This document shows positions 51,032 through 61,559 of a stretch of 64,000 bases of DNA, piece by piece; the first letter of the stretch is position 1; every line of letters starts with the position of its first letter. Position numbers and translations under genes: made by a program. Source of the stretch: Lactobacillus melliventris (lineage in GTDB: Bacteria > Bacillota > Bacilli > Lactobacillales > Lactobacillaceae); NCBI RefSeq assembly GCF_013346935.1, contig NZ_JAAEEB010000001.1, positions 124,001-188,000 of the forward strand, written 5' to 3'. Under the pieces are notes generated by a model. It was given only the letters and a program-made list of their open reading frames with translations, was not told the origin of the DNA and searched no databases.

Positions 51032-52138
51032 ATGAGAATAATATTTACAGGTGGAGGAACTGGCGGCCATATTTATCCTATTATGGCAATTATTGAACGA
51101 TTAAAAGAGCGCAACTTGGCGACAAATGATGAAATACTGTTTGTCGGCACCAAAAATGGTCTCGAAGCCAAAATAGTTCCAGCAGCAGGAGTAAATTTTA
51201 AAACGATTGAAATGCGCGGGTTTTCTCGTAAACATATAATAAGTAATTTTGCTACAATTAGTCTGTTTCTTAAGGCCACAAAAAAAGCTCAAAAAATTAT
51301 TAATGATTTTAAGCCTGATATTGTGATGGGAACTGGTGGCTATGTCAGTGGTGCCCTAGTGTACGAAGCAGCAAAAATGAAGATTCCAACTATGATTCAT
51401 GAATCTAATTCAGTAGTTGGCGTTGCTAATAAGTTTTTAGGACACTATGTAAACAAAATTTGTTATACGTTTGATGATGCTGCCAAGCAATTTTCGGAAA
51501 AGAAAAAGTTGGTAAAAACTGGAAATCCACGTTCTCAGCAAGTACTAAATCTGTCATCAACCAAGATTGATTTGCAAAGCAAATGGGGTCTTAATCCTCA
51601 AATACCTACAGTATTAGTTTTTGGCGGCTCTCGTGGTGCTTTGGCTATCAATCGGATAATGTTAAAATCACTGACTCGGCTTGAAACTAAGCCATACCAA
51701 GTCATTTGGGTGACAGGAACTTATTATTATCAAAAAATTGCAGAAAAACTAACCAATGTTAATTATGGTGAAAGTATCAAAATCTTACCGTATGTTAAGG
51801 ATATGCCAGCACTTTTACCAAAAATGATTTGTGTGGTTTCGCGTTCAGGAGCCACTAGTATTGCGGAATTTACCGCTTTAGGTGTTCCAGCTATTTTGAT
51901 TCCTAGTCCAAATGTAACTAATAATCACCAAATGAAAAATGCTCTTGATCTTGAAAAAGCAGGCGCAGCAACAGTGATTGCAGAAAGTGAACTCAATATT
52001 AATAACTTTATTTCTTCAATTGATCATATCGTGTTGGATCGTAAATACTATACAGAAATGAGTAAGGCGTCTAAAAAACTAGGAGTTTCTGATGCTTCTG
52101 ATGAAGTAATTAGAGTAATGCAAGATTTAGCTAAGTAA
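51032..52138 (+). CDS. murG: GlcNAc transferase MurG
   Basis: A 368-residue GT28 glycosyltransferase converting lipid I to lipid II. The N-terminal G loop TGGGTGGHIYP and the C-terminal GGSRGA and SRSGATSIAEFTALGVPAI acceptor and donor loops are clear. Peripheral on the cytoplasmic membrane. Confidence 0.98.
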   Translation: MRIIFTGGGTGGHIYPIMAIIERLKERNLATNDEILFVGTKNGLEAKIVPAAGVNFKTIEMRGFSRKHIISNFATISLFLKATKKAQKIINDFKPDIVMGTGGYVSGALVYEAAKMKIPTMIHESNSVVGVANKFLGHYVNKICYTFDDAAKQFSEKKKLVKTGNPRSQQVLNLSSTKIDLQSKWGLNPQIPTVLVFGGSRGALAINRIMLKSLTRLETKPYQVIWVTGTYYYQKIAEKLTNVNYGESIKILPYVKDMPALLPKMICVVSRSGATSIAEFTALGVPAILIPSPNVTNNHQMKNALDLEKAGAATVIAESELNINNFISSIDHIVLDRKYYTEMSKASKKLGVSDASDEVIRVMQDLAK

Positions 52139-52154
52139 AAAGAAGGTGAGGCAG

Positions 52155-53012
52155 TTGACAAAAAAGCGAGTAACTAAAATTGACCCTAAAGAAAAGCTAT
52201 CGCCATATTTAAGTCATCAATCAAGTAAGAAAAAGAAAAATTTCAGGACTAATACAAAAATTTCTGCCTCTCTTTCTAAATTACATAATGAACGTAAATC
52301 TGCACTATTAAAGAGACTGGGACTTATAATAGGTGTTTCAGTAATAGTGCTTTTAGGACTTGGCTATTATATTTCGCCACTGGCAAATGTTCAAAGTATT
52401 CAAATTAGCGGGGAAAATGATTTACCAGTAAAAGAAGTTGTAAGAGCAACAGATATTAAAGCTAGTGATAAAGTAGTCGATTATCTTCTTAATAAAAATG
52501 GCGTGTCCCGTAAACTTTCTGTCAAATACTCAGAAATAAAAAACATCAAAGTTCAAGTTAAAGACTTTAATCATTTAATAATTGAAATTGATGAATATCC
52601 CACAAAAGGCTACATAAAAACTTCTAAAGGATATCGTAAAATACTTACACAGGGAAAATTGGGGTCTCAGTTTATTCCTTGGTCAAAAGTGTATCCAGAT
52701 AAACCAGTTTTTGTAGGCTACAATCATGAAGTATCTCTCAAAAAAATTCTTCATTTATTCAATAGTTTACCGCCTGATTTTCAGGATCAAATTAAATTAT
52801 TAAGTGGTAATACCCGAAGAAAATCACAAGTGATTTTTCTAATGAAAAACGGGAATGTAGTTATTGGCAACATTTCAACCCTAAAAAGTAAAATAAAGTA
52901 CTATAATAAAATAAAAACTAAAGTGGGAAAAAATACGCTGATTGATTTGGAAGTAGGGGCATTTAGCAGGCCGCTTACACCAAATGAAAAGCGTGCATAC
53001 GGTTTAATATAA
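52155..53012 (+). CDS. ftsQ: cell division protein FtsQ/DivIB
   Basis: A 285-residue bitopic division protein: basic cytoplasmic N-terminus of about 55 residues, a membrane helix (about 55-75), a POTRA domain starting NVQSIQISGENDLP, then the beta domain. I prefer TTG 52155 (AGGTGA 5 bases upstream) to GTG 52146, which lies inside that Shine-Dalgarno; the choice changes three residues. Confidence 0.9.
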   Translation: MTKKRVTKIDPKEKLSPYLSHQSSKKKKNFRTNTKISASLSKLHNERKSALLKRLGLIIGVSVIVLLGLGYYISPLANVQSIQISGENDLPVKEVVRATDIKASDKVVDYLLNKNGVSRKLSVKYSEIKNIKVQVKDFNHLIIEIDEYPTKGYIKTSKGYRKILTQGKLGSQFIPWSKVYPDKPVFVGYNHEVSLKKILHLFNSLPPDFQDQIKLLSGNTRRKSQVIFLMKNGNVVIGNISTLKSKIKYYNKIKTKVGKNTLIDLEVGAFSRPLTPNEKRAYGLI

Positions 53013-53073
53013 ACTGATTTTAAGCTGGTTTTATGGTAAAATTTTTTTAGGTAGCACTGACGGGGGGAAAATT

Positions 53074-54432
53074 TTGGACAATTCGAATTTATTAGTGGGC
53101 TTAGATATTGGTACCACAAGTGTGAAAGCGGTTGTAGCCGATTCTGGCAAAGTTATTGGAGCTGTTGCAGTTCCTAATAAAGGGATGCGACATGGTAATA
53201 TAGTTGATATTGATGAAACTGCCGCTGCGATTAATAGGGCACTAAAAGAAATAGCCAAAAAGACAAATGCAAATATTTATCGAGTAGTAACAGGTATACC
53301 TGTAGGTATGCTCCAACTTGAAACTGCAAGTGATTTAGTTAATATCAGCGATAATGGTCAAGAAGTAGGTAACCATGATGTTAGGCGAGTAGTTCGTGCT
53401 GCCATCAGGTCTGCTGTGAAAAACGAACGGGAGCCTATTTCTTTTTTGCCAAGTCGCTTTCTAATTGATGGTAAAACCGAAGTCGATGATCCGCGAAAAA
53501 TGATTGCACATTCTCTGTCGGTACAAGGCATCATGTTAACGGCTCCTGCTAGTCCTTTACATAATATCAAAAAAGCTATTGAACGTGCTGGCTATTCCAA
53601 TAACTTTTTTATTCCAACTCCACTTGCTATTGCCAGCGTGGCTTTAAATGAAAGTGAACGCCATTTTGGTTCAATTATCCTCGACTTAGGTGGAGGAGTT
53701 ACGACGGCTACGGTAATTCATAATAATCAAATTAAATATGCTAATATCGATTTTGAAGGCGGCAGTGATATTAGTAATGACATTTCGGTTGTTTTAAGTA
53801 CTTCTAACAAGGATGCAGAACAAATAAAACTTGATTATGGTTATGCTGATCCTAGCTTGGCATCTGCTAAAAATAAATTTGCCGTTAACAGCGTTGGTTC
53901 AAATGGCCAGCAAATGGTTGACGAAAAATATTTAAGTGAAATTATTAACGCCAGGGTTATCCAGACTATTGCTAGAATTGAAAAAGGTTTGGTTAAGCAT
54001 GATGCTTTAGAGTTACCTGGTGGTATTATTATTACTGGCGGAAGCAGTCTTTTGCAAGGCTTTGATAGTATTATAGCTAATAAATTGAATGTTAAGGCGC
54101 GAATTTATCAGCCTGATCAAATTGGGATGCGTAATCCAATTTACTCAGCGGCTTACGGAGTAGTTAACTATGCATATAAAATGTCCGATATAGATTTCCT
54201 AGTAATTAGTGCTATTTATGGCAGAGGTGCTCTCGGTCAAGGGGAGCAGTCTACTCAGGAAAAGCCAAAAACTTCTAAAAGAACAATTGCTGTTAATGAA
54301 ACTAAAAGAAAAGAAGAATATAATAGACATGAGTTACTAAAGCGTGAGCAATCTCCGCATAGTAAAACAAAAAATAATACGCAAAATAAAGATAAAGGCT
54401 TTAAGAACTTCTTCAAAAAGTTCTTTGATTAA
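53074..54432 (+). CDS. ftsA: cell division protein FtsA
   Basis: A 452-residue actin-like protein that tethers FtsZ to the membrane. The phosphate-1 motif LVGLDIGTTSVKAVV, phosphate-2 LDLGGGVTTATV and adenosine GGIIITGGSSLLQG are intact, and a ~70-residue charged linker ends in an amphipathic GFKNFFKKFFD membrane helix. The start is TTG 53074 with GGGGGG about 7 bases upstream. Confidence 0.96.
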   Translation: MDNSNLLVGLDIGTTSVKAVVADSGKVIGAVAVPNKGMRHGNIVDIDETAAAINRALKEIAKKTNANIYRVVTGIPVGMLQLETASDLVNISDNGQEVGNHDVRRVVRAAIRSAVKNEREPISFLPSRFLIDGKTEVDDPRKMIAHSLSVQGIMLTAPASPLHNIKKAIERAGYSNNFFIPTPLAIASVALNESERHFGSIILDLGGGVTTATVIHNNQIKYANIDFEGGSDISNDISVVLSTSNKDAEQIKLDYGYADPSLASAKNKFAVNSVGSNGQQMVDEKYLSEIINARVIQTIARIEKGLVKHDALELPGGIIITGGSSLLQGFDSIIANKLNVKARIYQPDQIGMRNPIYSAAYGVVNYAYKMSDIDFLVISAIYGRGALGQGEQSTQEKPKTSKRTIAVNETKRKEEYNRHELLKREQSPHSKTKNNTQNKDKGFKNFFKKFFD

Positions 54433-54446
54433 AGGTGGTTAATTAG

Positions 54447-55784
54447 ATGGATTTCACGTTCGATTCAGACGACAATAAAAATGCTGTCATCAAAGTTATT
54501 GGTGTCGGTGGTGCTGGTGGTAATGCTGTTAATCGAATGATTGATGACGGTGTGCAGGGAGTTTCCTTCGTTGCTGCTAACACTGATGTACAAGCATTAA
54601 ATAGCAATAAAGCAGAGAATAAAATTCAGTTAGGCCCTAAATTGACAAGAGGACTGGGAGCTGGCTCTCACCCTGAAGTTGGCCAAAAGGCTGCAGAAGA
54701 AAGTGAACAGACAATTGAAGATGCTTTAAAGGGCGCTGACATGATCTTCATTACTGCTGGAATGGGTGGCGGTACTGGAACTGGTGCTGCCCCAATTGTA
54801 GCTAAGATTGCCCGCGAAACGGGTGCTTTAACTGTTGGCGTTGTAACTCGTCCTTTTACTTTTGAAGGACCAAAAAGATCAAAAAATGCCGCTGAGGGTA
54901 TTGCGCAGTTAAAGCAGTACGTTGATACTCTTGTAATTATTGCCAATAATCGTTTGCTAGAAATGGTTGACAAAAAGACACCAATGATGGATGCCTTCAA
55001 AGAAGCTGACAATGTCTTAAAACAAGGTGTTCAAGGTATTTCTGACCTAATTACTTCAACTGACTATGTCAACCTCGACTTTGCCGATGTTAAAACTGTT
55101 ATGGCTAATCAAGGCGCTGCTTTAATGGGTATTGGCCGTGCAAGTGGCGAAAATCGCACTGTTGAAGCTACAAAACTGGCAATTTCTTCCCCTTTGCTTG
55201 AAGTATCGATTGATGGTGCTAAGCAGGTACTGCTAAATATAACTGGTGGTCCTGACTTAACTTTATTTGAAGCGCAGGATGCTTCAGAAATCGTTTCTAA
55301 GGCTGCAGGTGACGATGTTAATATAATTTTTGGTACTTCTATTAATCCTAATTTGGGAGATGAAGTTGTAGTTACTGTTATTGCGACAGGAATCAACTCT
55401 CAAGCAGAGGAGGAAGCCTCAAAGCAGCTCCCGGGTCATAGTCACCAGATTAAATCCCAACCAGGTCAAGCCAATACATCTCCAGAAAGAAAAATTAACT
55501 CAGTTAACAGACCTATGGAGCAAAATACGGCAGTAAGCGAAAATTCCAGTGCAGTTCAAAGTGCACCTAAACATAAGCCAATGGTTGATCCGACAAGTGT
55601 TTGGGGCCTGGATAACGATGATGAGGGTAACCGTCGGTCAACACCTTTTGCAGCAAATCAGGATGATAGATCTAGTTCATTTGATGAAGACGATCAAAGT
55701 AGCATTTCACAAATCGAAACTAATGCTTTTGATGATGACGATACTGATGATATTCCATTTTTCAGGCATCGTGGTGAAAACTAA
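54447..55784 (+). CDS. ftsZ: cell division protein FtsZ
   Basis: A 445-residue tubulin-like GTPase forming the Z ring. GTP-binding [13 protein letters not shown] and the tubulin signature [10 protein letters not shown] (about 110) are intact; the T7 region [11 protein letters not shown] follows. A long linker of ~100 residues rich in Ser, Asn and acidic residues ends in the conserved peptide DIPFFRHR, which binds FtsA and SepF. Confidence 0.98.
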   Translation: MDFTFDSDDNKNAVIKVIGVGGAGGNAVNRMIDDGVQGVSFVAANTDVQALNSNKAENKIQLGPKLTRGLGAGSHPEVGQKAAEESEQTIEDALKGADMIFITAGMGGGTGTGAAPIVAKIARETGALTVGVVTRPFTFEGPKRSKNAAEGIAQLKQYVDTLVIIANNRLLEMVDKKTPMMDAFKEADNVLKQGVQGISDLITSTDYVNLDFADVKTVMANQGAALMGIGRASGENRTVEATKLAISSPLLEVSIDGAKQVLLNITGGPDLTLFEAQDASEIVSKAAGDDVNIIFGTSINPNLGDEVVVTVIATGINSQAEEEASKQLPGHSHQIKSQPGQANTSPERKINSVNRPMEQNTAVSENSSAVQSAPKHKPMVDPTSVWGLDNDDEGNRRSTPFAANQDDRSSSFDEDDQSSISQIETNAFDDDDTDDIPFFRHRGEN

Positions 55785-55799
55785 TAGGAGGCAAGAGAA

Positions 55800-56240
55800 A
55801 TGGCTTTTAGTAAAATAGGCAAATTTTTCGGCGTGGCAAATGATGAAGATGAAATGTTAGATGACGAATATGCAGAAGAGCAGCAATTAAGTGATGAAGA
55901 CAGTTTTCCTGCTGGTGCTGTTAACCGCGATAAAGTTGTTTCCATTAAATCTGGTATGAATGCTGCCAAAAGCAAAATTGTGCTTTATGAGCCACGTGTT
56001 TATTCAGATGCTAAAGAAGTTGCACAGAATTTATTGAATAATAAAGCAGTAATTATTAACTTTAGCAGAATGGAAGATGCATCAGCCAGAAGAATCGTTG
56101 ATTTTATTACTGGTACAGTGTACGCTTTAAATGGTGAAATTCAACGTATCGGTGATAAAATTTTTTTAGCTACTCCCCCAAAGTTTGTCACGAATGGTAA
56201 AATTAGCGATCTAGTTGATAAGAAAGATTCTTTAAGTTAA
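55800..56240 (+). CDS. sepF: cell division protein SepF
   Basis: A 146-residue protein: N-terminal amphipathic membrane-targeting helix (MAFSKIGKFFGV), an acidic linker (about 15-40), and the dimerising SepF fold with YEPRVYSDAKEVA and the final RIGDKIFLATPPKF. It aligns FtsZ filaments and can replace FtsA as the membrane anchor. Its stop shares a base with the ylmG-like gene. Confidence 0.95.
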   Translation: MAFSKIGKFFGVANDEDEMLDDEYAEEQQLSDEDSFPAGAVNRDKVVSIKSGMNAAKSKIVLYEPRVYSDAKEVAQNLLNNKAVIINFSRMEDASARRIVDFITGTVYALNGEIQRIGDKIFLATPPKFVTNGKISDLVDKKDSLS

Positions 56241-56545
56241 TGGCAGCAAATATCATATATTACAGCATTAATGTTATTGACTATGTAATATGGATTTACA
56301 GTATAGTCATGGTAATTGATGCAATTTTAAGTTGGGTTCCTTCTCTACGCGATTCAGCTGTGGGTCGCATAATTAATCGAGTAATTGACCCTTATTTGAA
56401 TATTTTTCGAAAGGGGCCAATTGCCAGACTGTCTAATGCCACTGGATTAGATATTTCATTTTTAATTGGTTTGCTTTTACTTTATTTTGTCCAAGATTAT
56501 GTTTTAAATTGGATTGCAAATATTTTATTTCATTTATTTGTTTAA
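56240..56545 (+). CDS. ylmG: YggT/YlmG family membrane protein
   Basis: A 101-residue protein with two hydrophobic regions (about 10-33 and 70-98) around the conserved SWVPSLRDSAVGRIINRVIDPYL stretch, the signature of YggT/YlmG. Its position after sepF is standard. It is followed by a long hairpin. Confidence 0.9.
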   Translation: MAANIIYYSINVIDYVIWIYSIVMVIDAILSWVPSLRDSAVGRIINRVIDPYLNIFRKGPIARLSNATGLDISFLIGLLLLYFVQDYVLNWIANILFHLFV

Positions 56546-56556
56546 CCTCCAATCCT

Positions 56557-56615
56557 AATAAAGAGCTGGTAAATTTCGTTATAACTTTGACGAGAGCTAC
56601 TAGCTCTTTATTTAT
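56557..56615 (+). terminator. long-loop hairpin after ylmG, possible terminator
   Basis: AATAAAGAGCT / AGCTCTTTATT is a perfect 11-bp inverted repeat with a 34-base loop and a T-rich tail. It may end the dcw transcript here; the long loop makes it less certain. A new promoter for ylmH-divIVA follows. Confidence 0.5.
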
Positions 56616-56660
56616 CAGTTGGCTCAATTATTTCCTAAAATAAAAGAAAGTCACAGTTCA

Positions 56661-56669
56661 TGCTATAAT
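56661..56669 (+). promoter_or_regulatory. extended -10 promoter of ylmH-divIVA
   Basis: TGCTATAAT about 55 bases before the ylmH start; same extended -10 as seen before mreB. No -35 match at 17 bases. Confidence 0.55.
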
Positions 56670-56722
56670 AATTTACGAAGTGACAGAGTAGTAATTTCAC
56701 CTTCACTATTAGGAGGCAGTTC

Positions 56723-57553
56723 TTGAAAGCATCTAATATCTCAAAACGTAGTTTTTATATTAAAAATGTGGTCTTTAGGGGAAATTTATCTGACCAAAAA
56801 ACAGTTGATAGAATGAATGGGCTTATAAATGATGTCATTTATAAACATCAAAAAGTTTTAACTGAATTTTTAGACCCAGGGGAAAGAGATATTTTAAAAA
56901 AGCTGGCTGGAAATGAAGTTTGCCTGCAAAGCTTTGGTGGCTATTTAAACGCTGAAAAAAAGAGAGTTGTTATAACAGAAGATTGGGCTACTGGTTCATC
57001 TCTGTCATATCAAATCAGTCTTTTTGAAATTGAATATCCTCAAAAATTTGTTTCTTTGACACATAGTGATGTATTAGGAAGTATAGCTAATGCTGGAATA
57101 GAAACGTCTACATTTGGTGATATTATTACGGATGGGAATGGGCGCTGGCAATTTTTTGGCAAAAGTGAACTAACTGATTTTTTCCAATATGAAATTACTC
57201 ATATAGGCCACACAAAAGTTAAATTAAGGCCTATTTCAAGTGAAAAAATATTAGCAGTTGATGATGATAGTAAACACTTAACGGTAATTGCTTCTTCATT
57301 GCGATTGGATGCAGTTTTGGCAGCGATCGCTAAACAAAGTAGAAGCCAAATTAAAGCCAATATTAAGAATAATTTAGTTAAATTAAATTGGCATACTATT
57401 AAAGATTTTAATATAATAATTGAAGAAGATAATGTTCTTAGCCTAAGACATTTTGGCAGATGTAAAATTATGGGTATTTCAACAACAAAAAAGGGCAATT
57501 ATAAGGTGGTATATAAGCTATGGCAAACGAAAAGAAAGAAACGCAGAAGCTGA
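56723..57553 (+). CDS. ylmH: S4-domain RNA-binding protein YlmH
   Basis: A 276-residue protein with the C-terminal S4 RNA-binding domain (about 190-260, starting SSLRLDAVLAAIAKQSRSQ) and the N-terminal YlmH domain. In Bacillus YlmH acts on stalled ribosomes and contributes to ribosome quality control. Start TTG 56723 follows AGGAGG. It overlaps divIVA by 34 bases. Confidence 0.88.
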   Translation: MKASNISKRSFYIKNVVFRGNLSDQKTVDRMNGLINDVIYKHQKVLTEFLDPGERDILKKLAGNEVCLQSFGGYLNAEKKRVVITEDWATGSSLSYQISLFEIEYPQKFVSLTHSDVLGSIANAGIETSTFGDIITDGNGRWQFFGKSELTDFFQYEITHIGHTKVKLRPISSEKILAVDDDSKHLTVIASSLRLDAVLAAIAKQSRSQIKANIKNNLVKLNWHTIKDFNIIIEEDNVLSLRHFGRCKIMGISTTKKGNYKVVYKLWQTKRKKRRS

Positions 57554-58329
57554 CTCCGATAAAAATTCACAATAAAGAATTTAAAAAAAGAGGATTAAGT
57601 GGATATGACAGGCATGAAGTTGATAGTTTTTTAGATCAAATTATTAACGATTATGGTGATGTATTAGATCAAAATGTTGATTATAAAAATAAAATAATAC
57701 AATTACAAGATCGAGTTTCAAATTTGCAAAAGCAAGTTGCACAGTATCAGCAGAATGAAAATGCTACTAAAGAAGCCATAAATAATGCAAAGATCAAAGC
57801 AGAAAGAATTATCAATGACGCTACAGTTCAGGCAAATAATGCAACTGAGCAGGCTAAAATTGATACTGATTATCAGCGTCAGCAACTGGAAACTATTAAG
57901 TTAGATTATGAACGGGTCAAAAAGGAAACTTCCGGTTATCGCAGGTATATACAAGAACTTTTGCAAAAAGCAATTGAGAATCTGAATGACGAAAAGTGGC
58001 AAAAAGCTCTTGATCAATATTTTGATACAGAACGATTTTATCCTCCAGATGGTGCAGAACCAATCATGCTCACCGATGAGGACGAGGATGTCGATGAAGA
58101 CGATGACGATGATGATACTGATGAAGAAGATGAGGATTTTGAGGTTGACAACGATACGGATGATGAAGTAAACTTTGAACAAGACTCTGAAGAAACAAAT
58201 AATAGTCCTCAACCAATGACCGGTGACAGTCCTAGTATTGAAACTGTTAATAACGACGATGCTGCAGCCGATAATAATTCTGGTGGAACTACTATTATTT
58301 TTCCGGATGACTATAAAAATCATAAATGA
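57520..58329 (+). CDS. divIVA: cell division protein DivIVA
   Basis: A 269-residue coiled-coil protein that targets negatively curved membrane at poles and septa. The N-terminal domain opens LTPIKIHNKEF and continues RGLSGYDRHEVDSFLDQI; the loop that normally carries the membrane-inserting F-R pair reads RGLSG here. A coiled coil covers about 50-140, then an unusually acidic tail (about 185-235, D/E runs) and a Ser/Asn/Thr-rich end. ATG 57520 has AAGGTGG 9 bases upstream inside ylmH. Confidence 0.93.
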   Translation: MANEKKETQKLTPIKIHNKEFKKRGLSGYDRHEVDSFLDQIINDYGDVLDQNVDYKNKIIQLQDRVSNLQKQVAQYQQNENATKEAINNAKIKAERIINDATVQANNATEQAKIDTDYQRQQLETIKLDYERVKKETSGYRRYIQELLQKAIENLNDEKWQKALDQYFDTERFYPPDGAEPIMLTDEDEDVDEDDDDDDTDEEDEDFEVDNDTDDEVNFEQDSEETNNSPQPMTGDSPSIETVNNDDAAADNNSGGTTIIFPDDYKNHK

Positions 58330-58531
58330 CAAACTGACAGTAAAACTTGCGAGCAATTCAGCGAATTAGTGAGGGTGTGAGTCTAATATAAGAGCTTAAA
58401 AGTTGATCAGCTGTTAATGATGGTTTGTCACGGTAGTTGCACGATACGCAATTCATTAAGTGGAGTTTAGCAACTCAATTTAGGTGGTACCACGATATTA
58501 ACCTCGCCCTAATTTTAGGACGAGGTTTTTT
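58328..58531 (+). promoter_or_regulatory. T-box riboswitch (isoleucine), upstream of ileS
   Basis: GACAAAC (58328-58334) pairs with GTTTGTC (58423-58429) as the base of stem I, and ATC followed by A at 58406-58408 fits the isoleucine specifier. The T-box AGGTGGTACCACG is at 58482-58494 and the terminator ACCTCG...CGAGGT with T run at 58500-58531. The leader's first base lies inside the divIVA stop codon, so its promoter must lie inside divIVA (a TATAAA occurs at 58312-58317) or it is read through from upstream. Confidence 0.88.
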
Positions 58532-58549
58532 GATAGGAAGGATTAAAAA

Positions 58550-61339
58550 ATGAGAGTGAAAGATACACTTAATTTAGGTAAAACTAAATTTAAGATGCGG
58601 GGCAATTTGCCAGTACGTGAAGCACAATGGCAAAAAGAATGGGAAGAAAATAAATTATATGAACAGAGATTAAAATTAAACAAAGGCAAGCCAAGATTCG
58701 ACTTGCATGATGGTCCTCCCTTTGCAAATGGTAATATTCATATTGGTCATGCGATGAATAAAGTGTCTAAGGACATAATCGTTCGCTTCAAAAACATGAA
58801 CGGTTATTATGCTCCTTATGTTCCGGGTTGGGATACTCATGGTTTGCCAATTGAACAGCAATTGACTAAACAGGGCGTTGACCGCAAAAAAATGAATCTT
58901 GCGGATTACCGTCAACTTTGTCAGGATTTTGCCAGTAAAGAAGTTAAAAAGCAAATGACTGACTTTAAGCGTTTAGGCGTAATGGGAGACTGGGACCACC
59001 CATATATTACTTATCAGCCAGAATATGAGGCAGAAGAAATTCGCGTCTTTGGTAAAATGTATGAAAAAGGTTATATCTATAAAGGTAAAAAGCCCGTTTA
59101 TTGGTCTCCTTCAAGTGAATCAACATTAGCTGAAGCTGAAGTTGAATATCACGATATTAAATCACCTTCAATTTATGTTTCATTTCCTGTAAAGGACGGT
59201 AAGGGAATTCTGAATCCTGAGAAGACATATTTCTTGATTTGGACAACTACACCTTGGACTATTCCTACTAACCAAGGGATTACAGTCAATCCAGGGTTTG
59301 ATTACTCAGTAGTCCAGGTTAACGATAAGTGTTACGTGGTTGGAACTGATCGTTTAGAAGCCGTTGCTGAAGAATTGGGCTGGAATGACTATGAAGTGGT
59401 GCAACATCTTAAGGGTAGTGAAATGGACCGTATGGTTGCTAAGCATCCTTTGTATGATCGTGATGCCATTTTAATGAATGCGATGCACGTTACTGCTAGT
59501 GATGGTACTGGCTTAGTTCACACAGCTTCCGGCTTTGGTGAAGACGACTATAATGTTGCTCAAAAATATGGTCTACCTGTATATAGTCCTATGGATGACA
59601 AGGGCTGCTTTACTGCAGATATTAATGATCCTGATTTAGCTGGCTTATTTTATGATGATGCGAATAAAGTTGTCAGCGAAAAATTAAAGAAGTCAGGGAA
59701 TTTACTCAAGTTAAGTTTCTTTACCCACTCTTACCCACATGATTGGCGCACCAAGAAGCCCGTAATTTACCGTGCTACCACACAATGGTTTGCTTCTGTT
59801 GCTAAGTTTCGTCAGCAAATTCTTGACCAAATTGATCAGGTTAAATTTACGCCTTCTTGGGGTCAATTACGCTTACACAATATGATTAAAGATCGTGGTG
59901 ACTGGGTAATTTCCAGACAGCGTGCTTGGGGTGTTCCACTGCCAATCTTTTACGCAGAAGATGGCACTGCAATTGTGACGCCAGAAACTATCGAGCATAT
60001 TGCCCAGATTTTTGCTAAAGAGGGCTCAAATGCTTGGTATAAGAAGACTGCTAAGGAATTATTGCCCGAAGGTTTCACTTCTGAACATTCTCCAAATGGT
60101 AAGTTTACTAAAGAAAAAGATATTTTGGACGTTTGGTTTGATTCAGGGTCTTCCCATCAGGCTGTTATGGCCAAAAGACCAGATTTGAAATTTCCATGTG
60201 ATCTTTACCTTGAAGGTAGTGACCAATACCGTGGGTGGTTCAATTCAAGTCTGATTACCTCTGTAGCTGCCACAGGTAAAGCACCTTATCGTGGCATTTT
60301 GTCACAAGGCTTTGTTTTAGATGAAAAAGGACATAAAATGTCTAAATCGTTAGGTAATGTAATTTCACCAAACGATGTCATCAAACAAATGGGTGCGGAA
60401 ATAATTCGTTTATGGGTTGCCTCAGTTGACACGACTTCTGACGTTGCCGTTTCACAAGATATTTTACGTCAAACCTCTGAAAGTTATCGTAAAATTCGTA
60501 ATACTTTCCGTTACATGCTGGCTAACACCTCAGACTTTGATCCACAAAAAGACCGCGTGGTTTATGAAAATCTCAATTCTATTGATCAATACCTGGAAGT
60601 TAAACTTAACGATTTAGTTAAAACTTGCCTTGACAGTTATGAACGTTACGACTTTAATAATGTATATAAAAAGGTATTTGCCTTTATCTCAAACGATTTA
60701 TCAGCATTTTACCTGGACTTTGCCAAAGATGTTCTTTATATTGAAAGCAAAAATAGTCATGCGAGAAGATCAATGCAAACTGTAATCTATGACGCAGCGG
60801 TAAAACTTGCTAAAGTCATGACACCAATATTGCCTCACACAATGGAAGAAGTTTGGTCCTTCTTAAAAGAAAAAGAAGATTATGTCCAGCTTGCTGACAT
60901 GCCTGAAGTTGAACAATATGATAATCATGATGAGCTTCTGGAAAATTGGCAGAAATTCATGAATTTACGTGATGATGTTTTGAAGGTGCTCGAAGAAGCA
61001 CGTGATCAAAAATTAATTGGTAAATCTTTTGAAGCAGCTGTTACAGTTTATCCCACAGATGAGATAAAAACTGTTTTAGCTAATCTTGATGCCAACTTTA
61101 GACAAATTTTGATTGTTTCTAAATTAACGATTGCTAAGGGTGAGGCACCGGCAAATGTTCAAAAATTACCAAATGGTGCTTTTGTAGTTGAGCATGCTAA
61201 AGGAGAAGTTTGTCCTCGTTGTCGCATGATTAGAACTGATATCGGAGCTGATAGTGAAGTACCAATGCTTTGCGGTAGATGTGCTAAAATTGTCAAAGAG
61301 GATTACCCTGAAGCTGTGCAGGAAGGCTTAGAAGAATAA
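58550..61339 (+). CDS. ileS: isoleucyl-tRNA synthetase
   Basis: A 929-residue class Ia synthetase. HIGH is HIGHAMN (about 64-70), the editing CP1 domain follows, KMSKSLGN is near 595, and a C-terminal zinc ribbon has C-P-R-C and C-G-R-C pairs (about 890-912). This is the mupirocin-sensitive-type IleS1 layout. Controlled by the T-box ahead. Its stop overlaps the next gene by a base. Confidence 0.98.
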   Translation: MRVKDTLNLGKTKFKMRGNLPVREAQWQKEWEENKLYEQRLKLNKGKPRFDLHDGPPFANGNIHIGHAMNKVSKDIIVRFKNMNGYYAPYVPGWDTHGLPIEQQLTKQGVDRKKMNLADYRQLCQDFASKEVKKQMTDFKRLGVMGDWDHPYITYQPEYEAEEIRVFGKMYEKGYIYKGKKPVYWSPSSESTLAEAEVEYHDIKSPSIYVSFPVKDGKGILNPEKTYFLIWTTTPWTIPTNQGITVNPGFDYSVVQVNDKCYVVGTDRLEAVAEELGWNDYEVVQHLKGSEMDRMVAKHPLYDRDAILMNAMHVTASDGTGLVHTASGFGEDDYNVAQKYGLPVYSPMDDKGCFTADINDPDLAGLFYDDANKVVSEKLKKSGNLLKLSFFTHSYPHDWRTKKPVIYRATTQWFASVAKFRQQILDQIDQVKFTPSWGQLRLHNMIKDRGDWVISRQRAWGVPLPIFYAEDGTAIVTPETIEHIAQIFAKEGSNAWYKKTAKELLPEGFTSEHSPNGKFTKEKDILDVWFDSGSSHQAVMAKRPDLKFPCDLYLEGSDQYRGWFNSSLITSVAATGKAPYRGILSQGFVLDEKGHKMSKSLGNVISPNDVIKQMGAEIIRLWVASVDTTSDVAVSQDILRQTSESYRKIRNTFRYMLANTSDFDPQKDRVVYENLNSIDQYLEVKLNDLVKTCLDSYERYDFNNVYKKVFAFISNDLSAFYLDFAKDVLYIESKNSHARRSMQTVIYDAAVKLAKVMTPILPHTMEEVWSFLKEKEDYVQLADMPEVEQYDNHDELLENWQKFMNLRDDVLKVLEEARDQKLIGKSFEAAVTVYPTDEIKTVLANLDANFRQILIVSKLTIAKGEAPANVQKLPNGAFVVEHAKGEVCPRCRMIRTDIGADSEVPMLCGRCAKIVKEDYPEAVQEGLEE

Positions 61340-61545
61340 TGCGCTACGGAACTGTAAAGCAATTCGATCGTAACAGTAGTTTTGGTTTTATTACTGATAG
61401 TGAAAACCAGAAATCATATTTTGTTTTTTATACAGCAATAAAAGAAGAAGGTTATCGTCGCTTACAAGTAGGACAAAAGGTTAAATATCAGCTTGCCCAA
61501 GGAAAAAATGGGCTCCAATGTGTGAACGTATATTTAGCTGATTAA
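61339..61545 (+). CDS. cold-shock-domain-like protein, divergent
   Basis: A 68-residue protein resembling a single cold-shock domain. The RNP1-like SFGFIT and RNP2-like YFVFYTAI strands are visible and the rest fits a five-strand OB barrel, but the sequence is far from the canonical Csp. It starts in the ileS stop (TAATG), so it is translationally coupled to a synthetase. Role unknown; RNA binding is the natural inference. Confidence 0.75.
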   Translation: MRYGTVKQFDRNSSFGFITDSENQKSYFVFYTAIKEEGYRRLQVGQKVKYQLAQGKNGLQCVNVYLAD

Positions 61546-61559
61546 CAGGAAAGTGAATA

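Noticed and set aside
54668..55012. 114-codon minus-strand frame within ftsZ
   Set aside because: It lies opposite the highly conserved GTPase domain and is a shadow of its codon bias.
57981..58329. Low-complexity acidic DivIVA tail as a tandem DNA repeat
   Set aside because: The D/E runs come from varied GAT/GAC/GAA/GAG codons without a fixed unit, so it is protein composition, not a repeat array.
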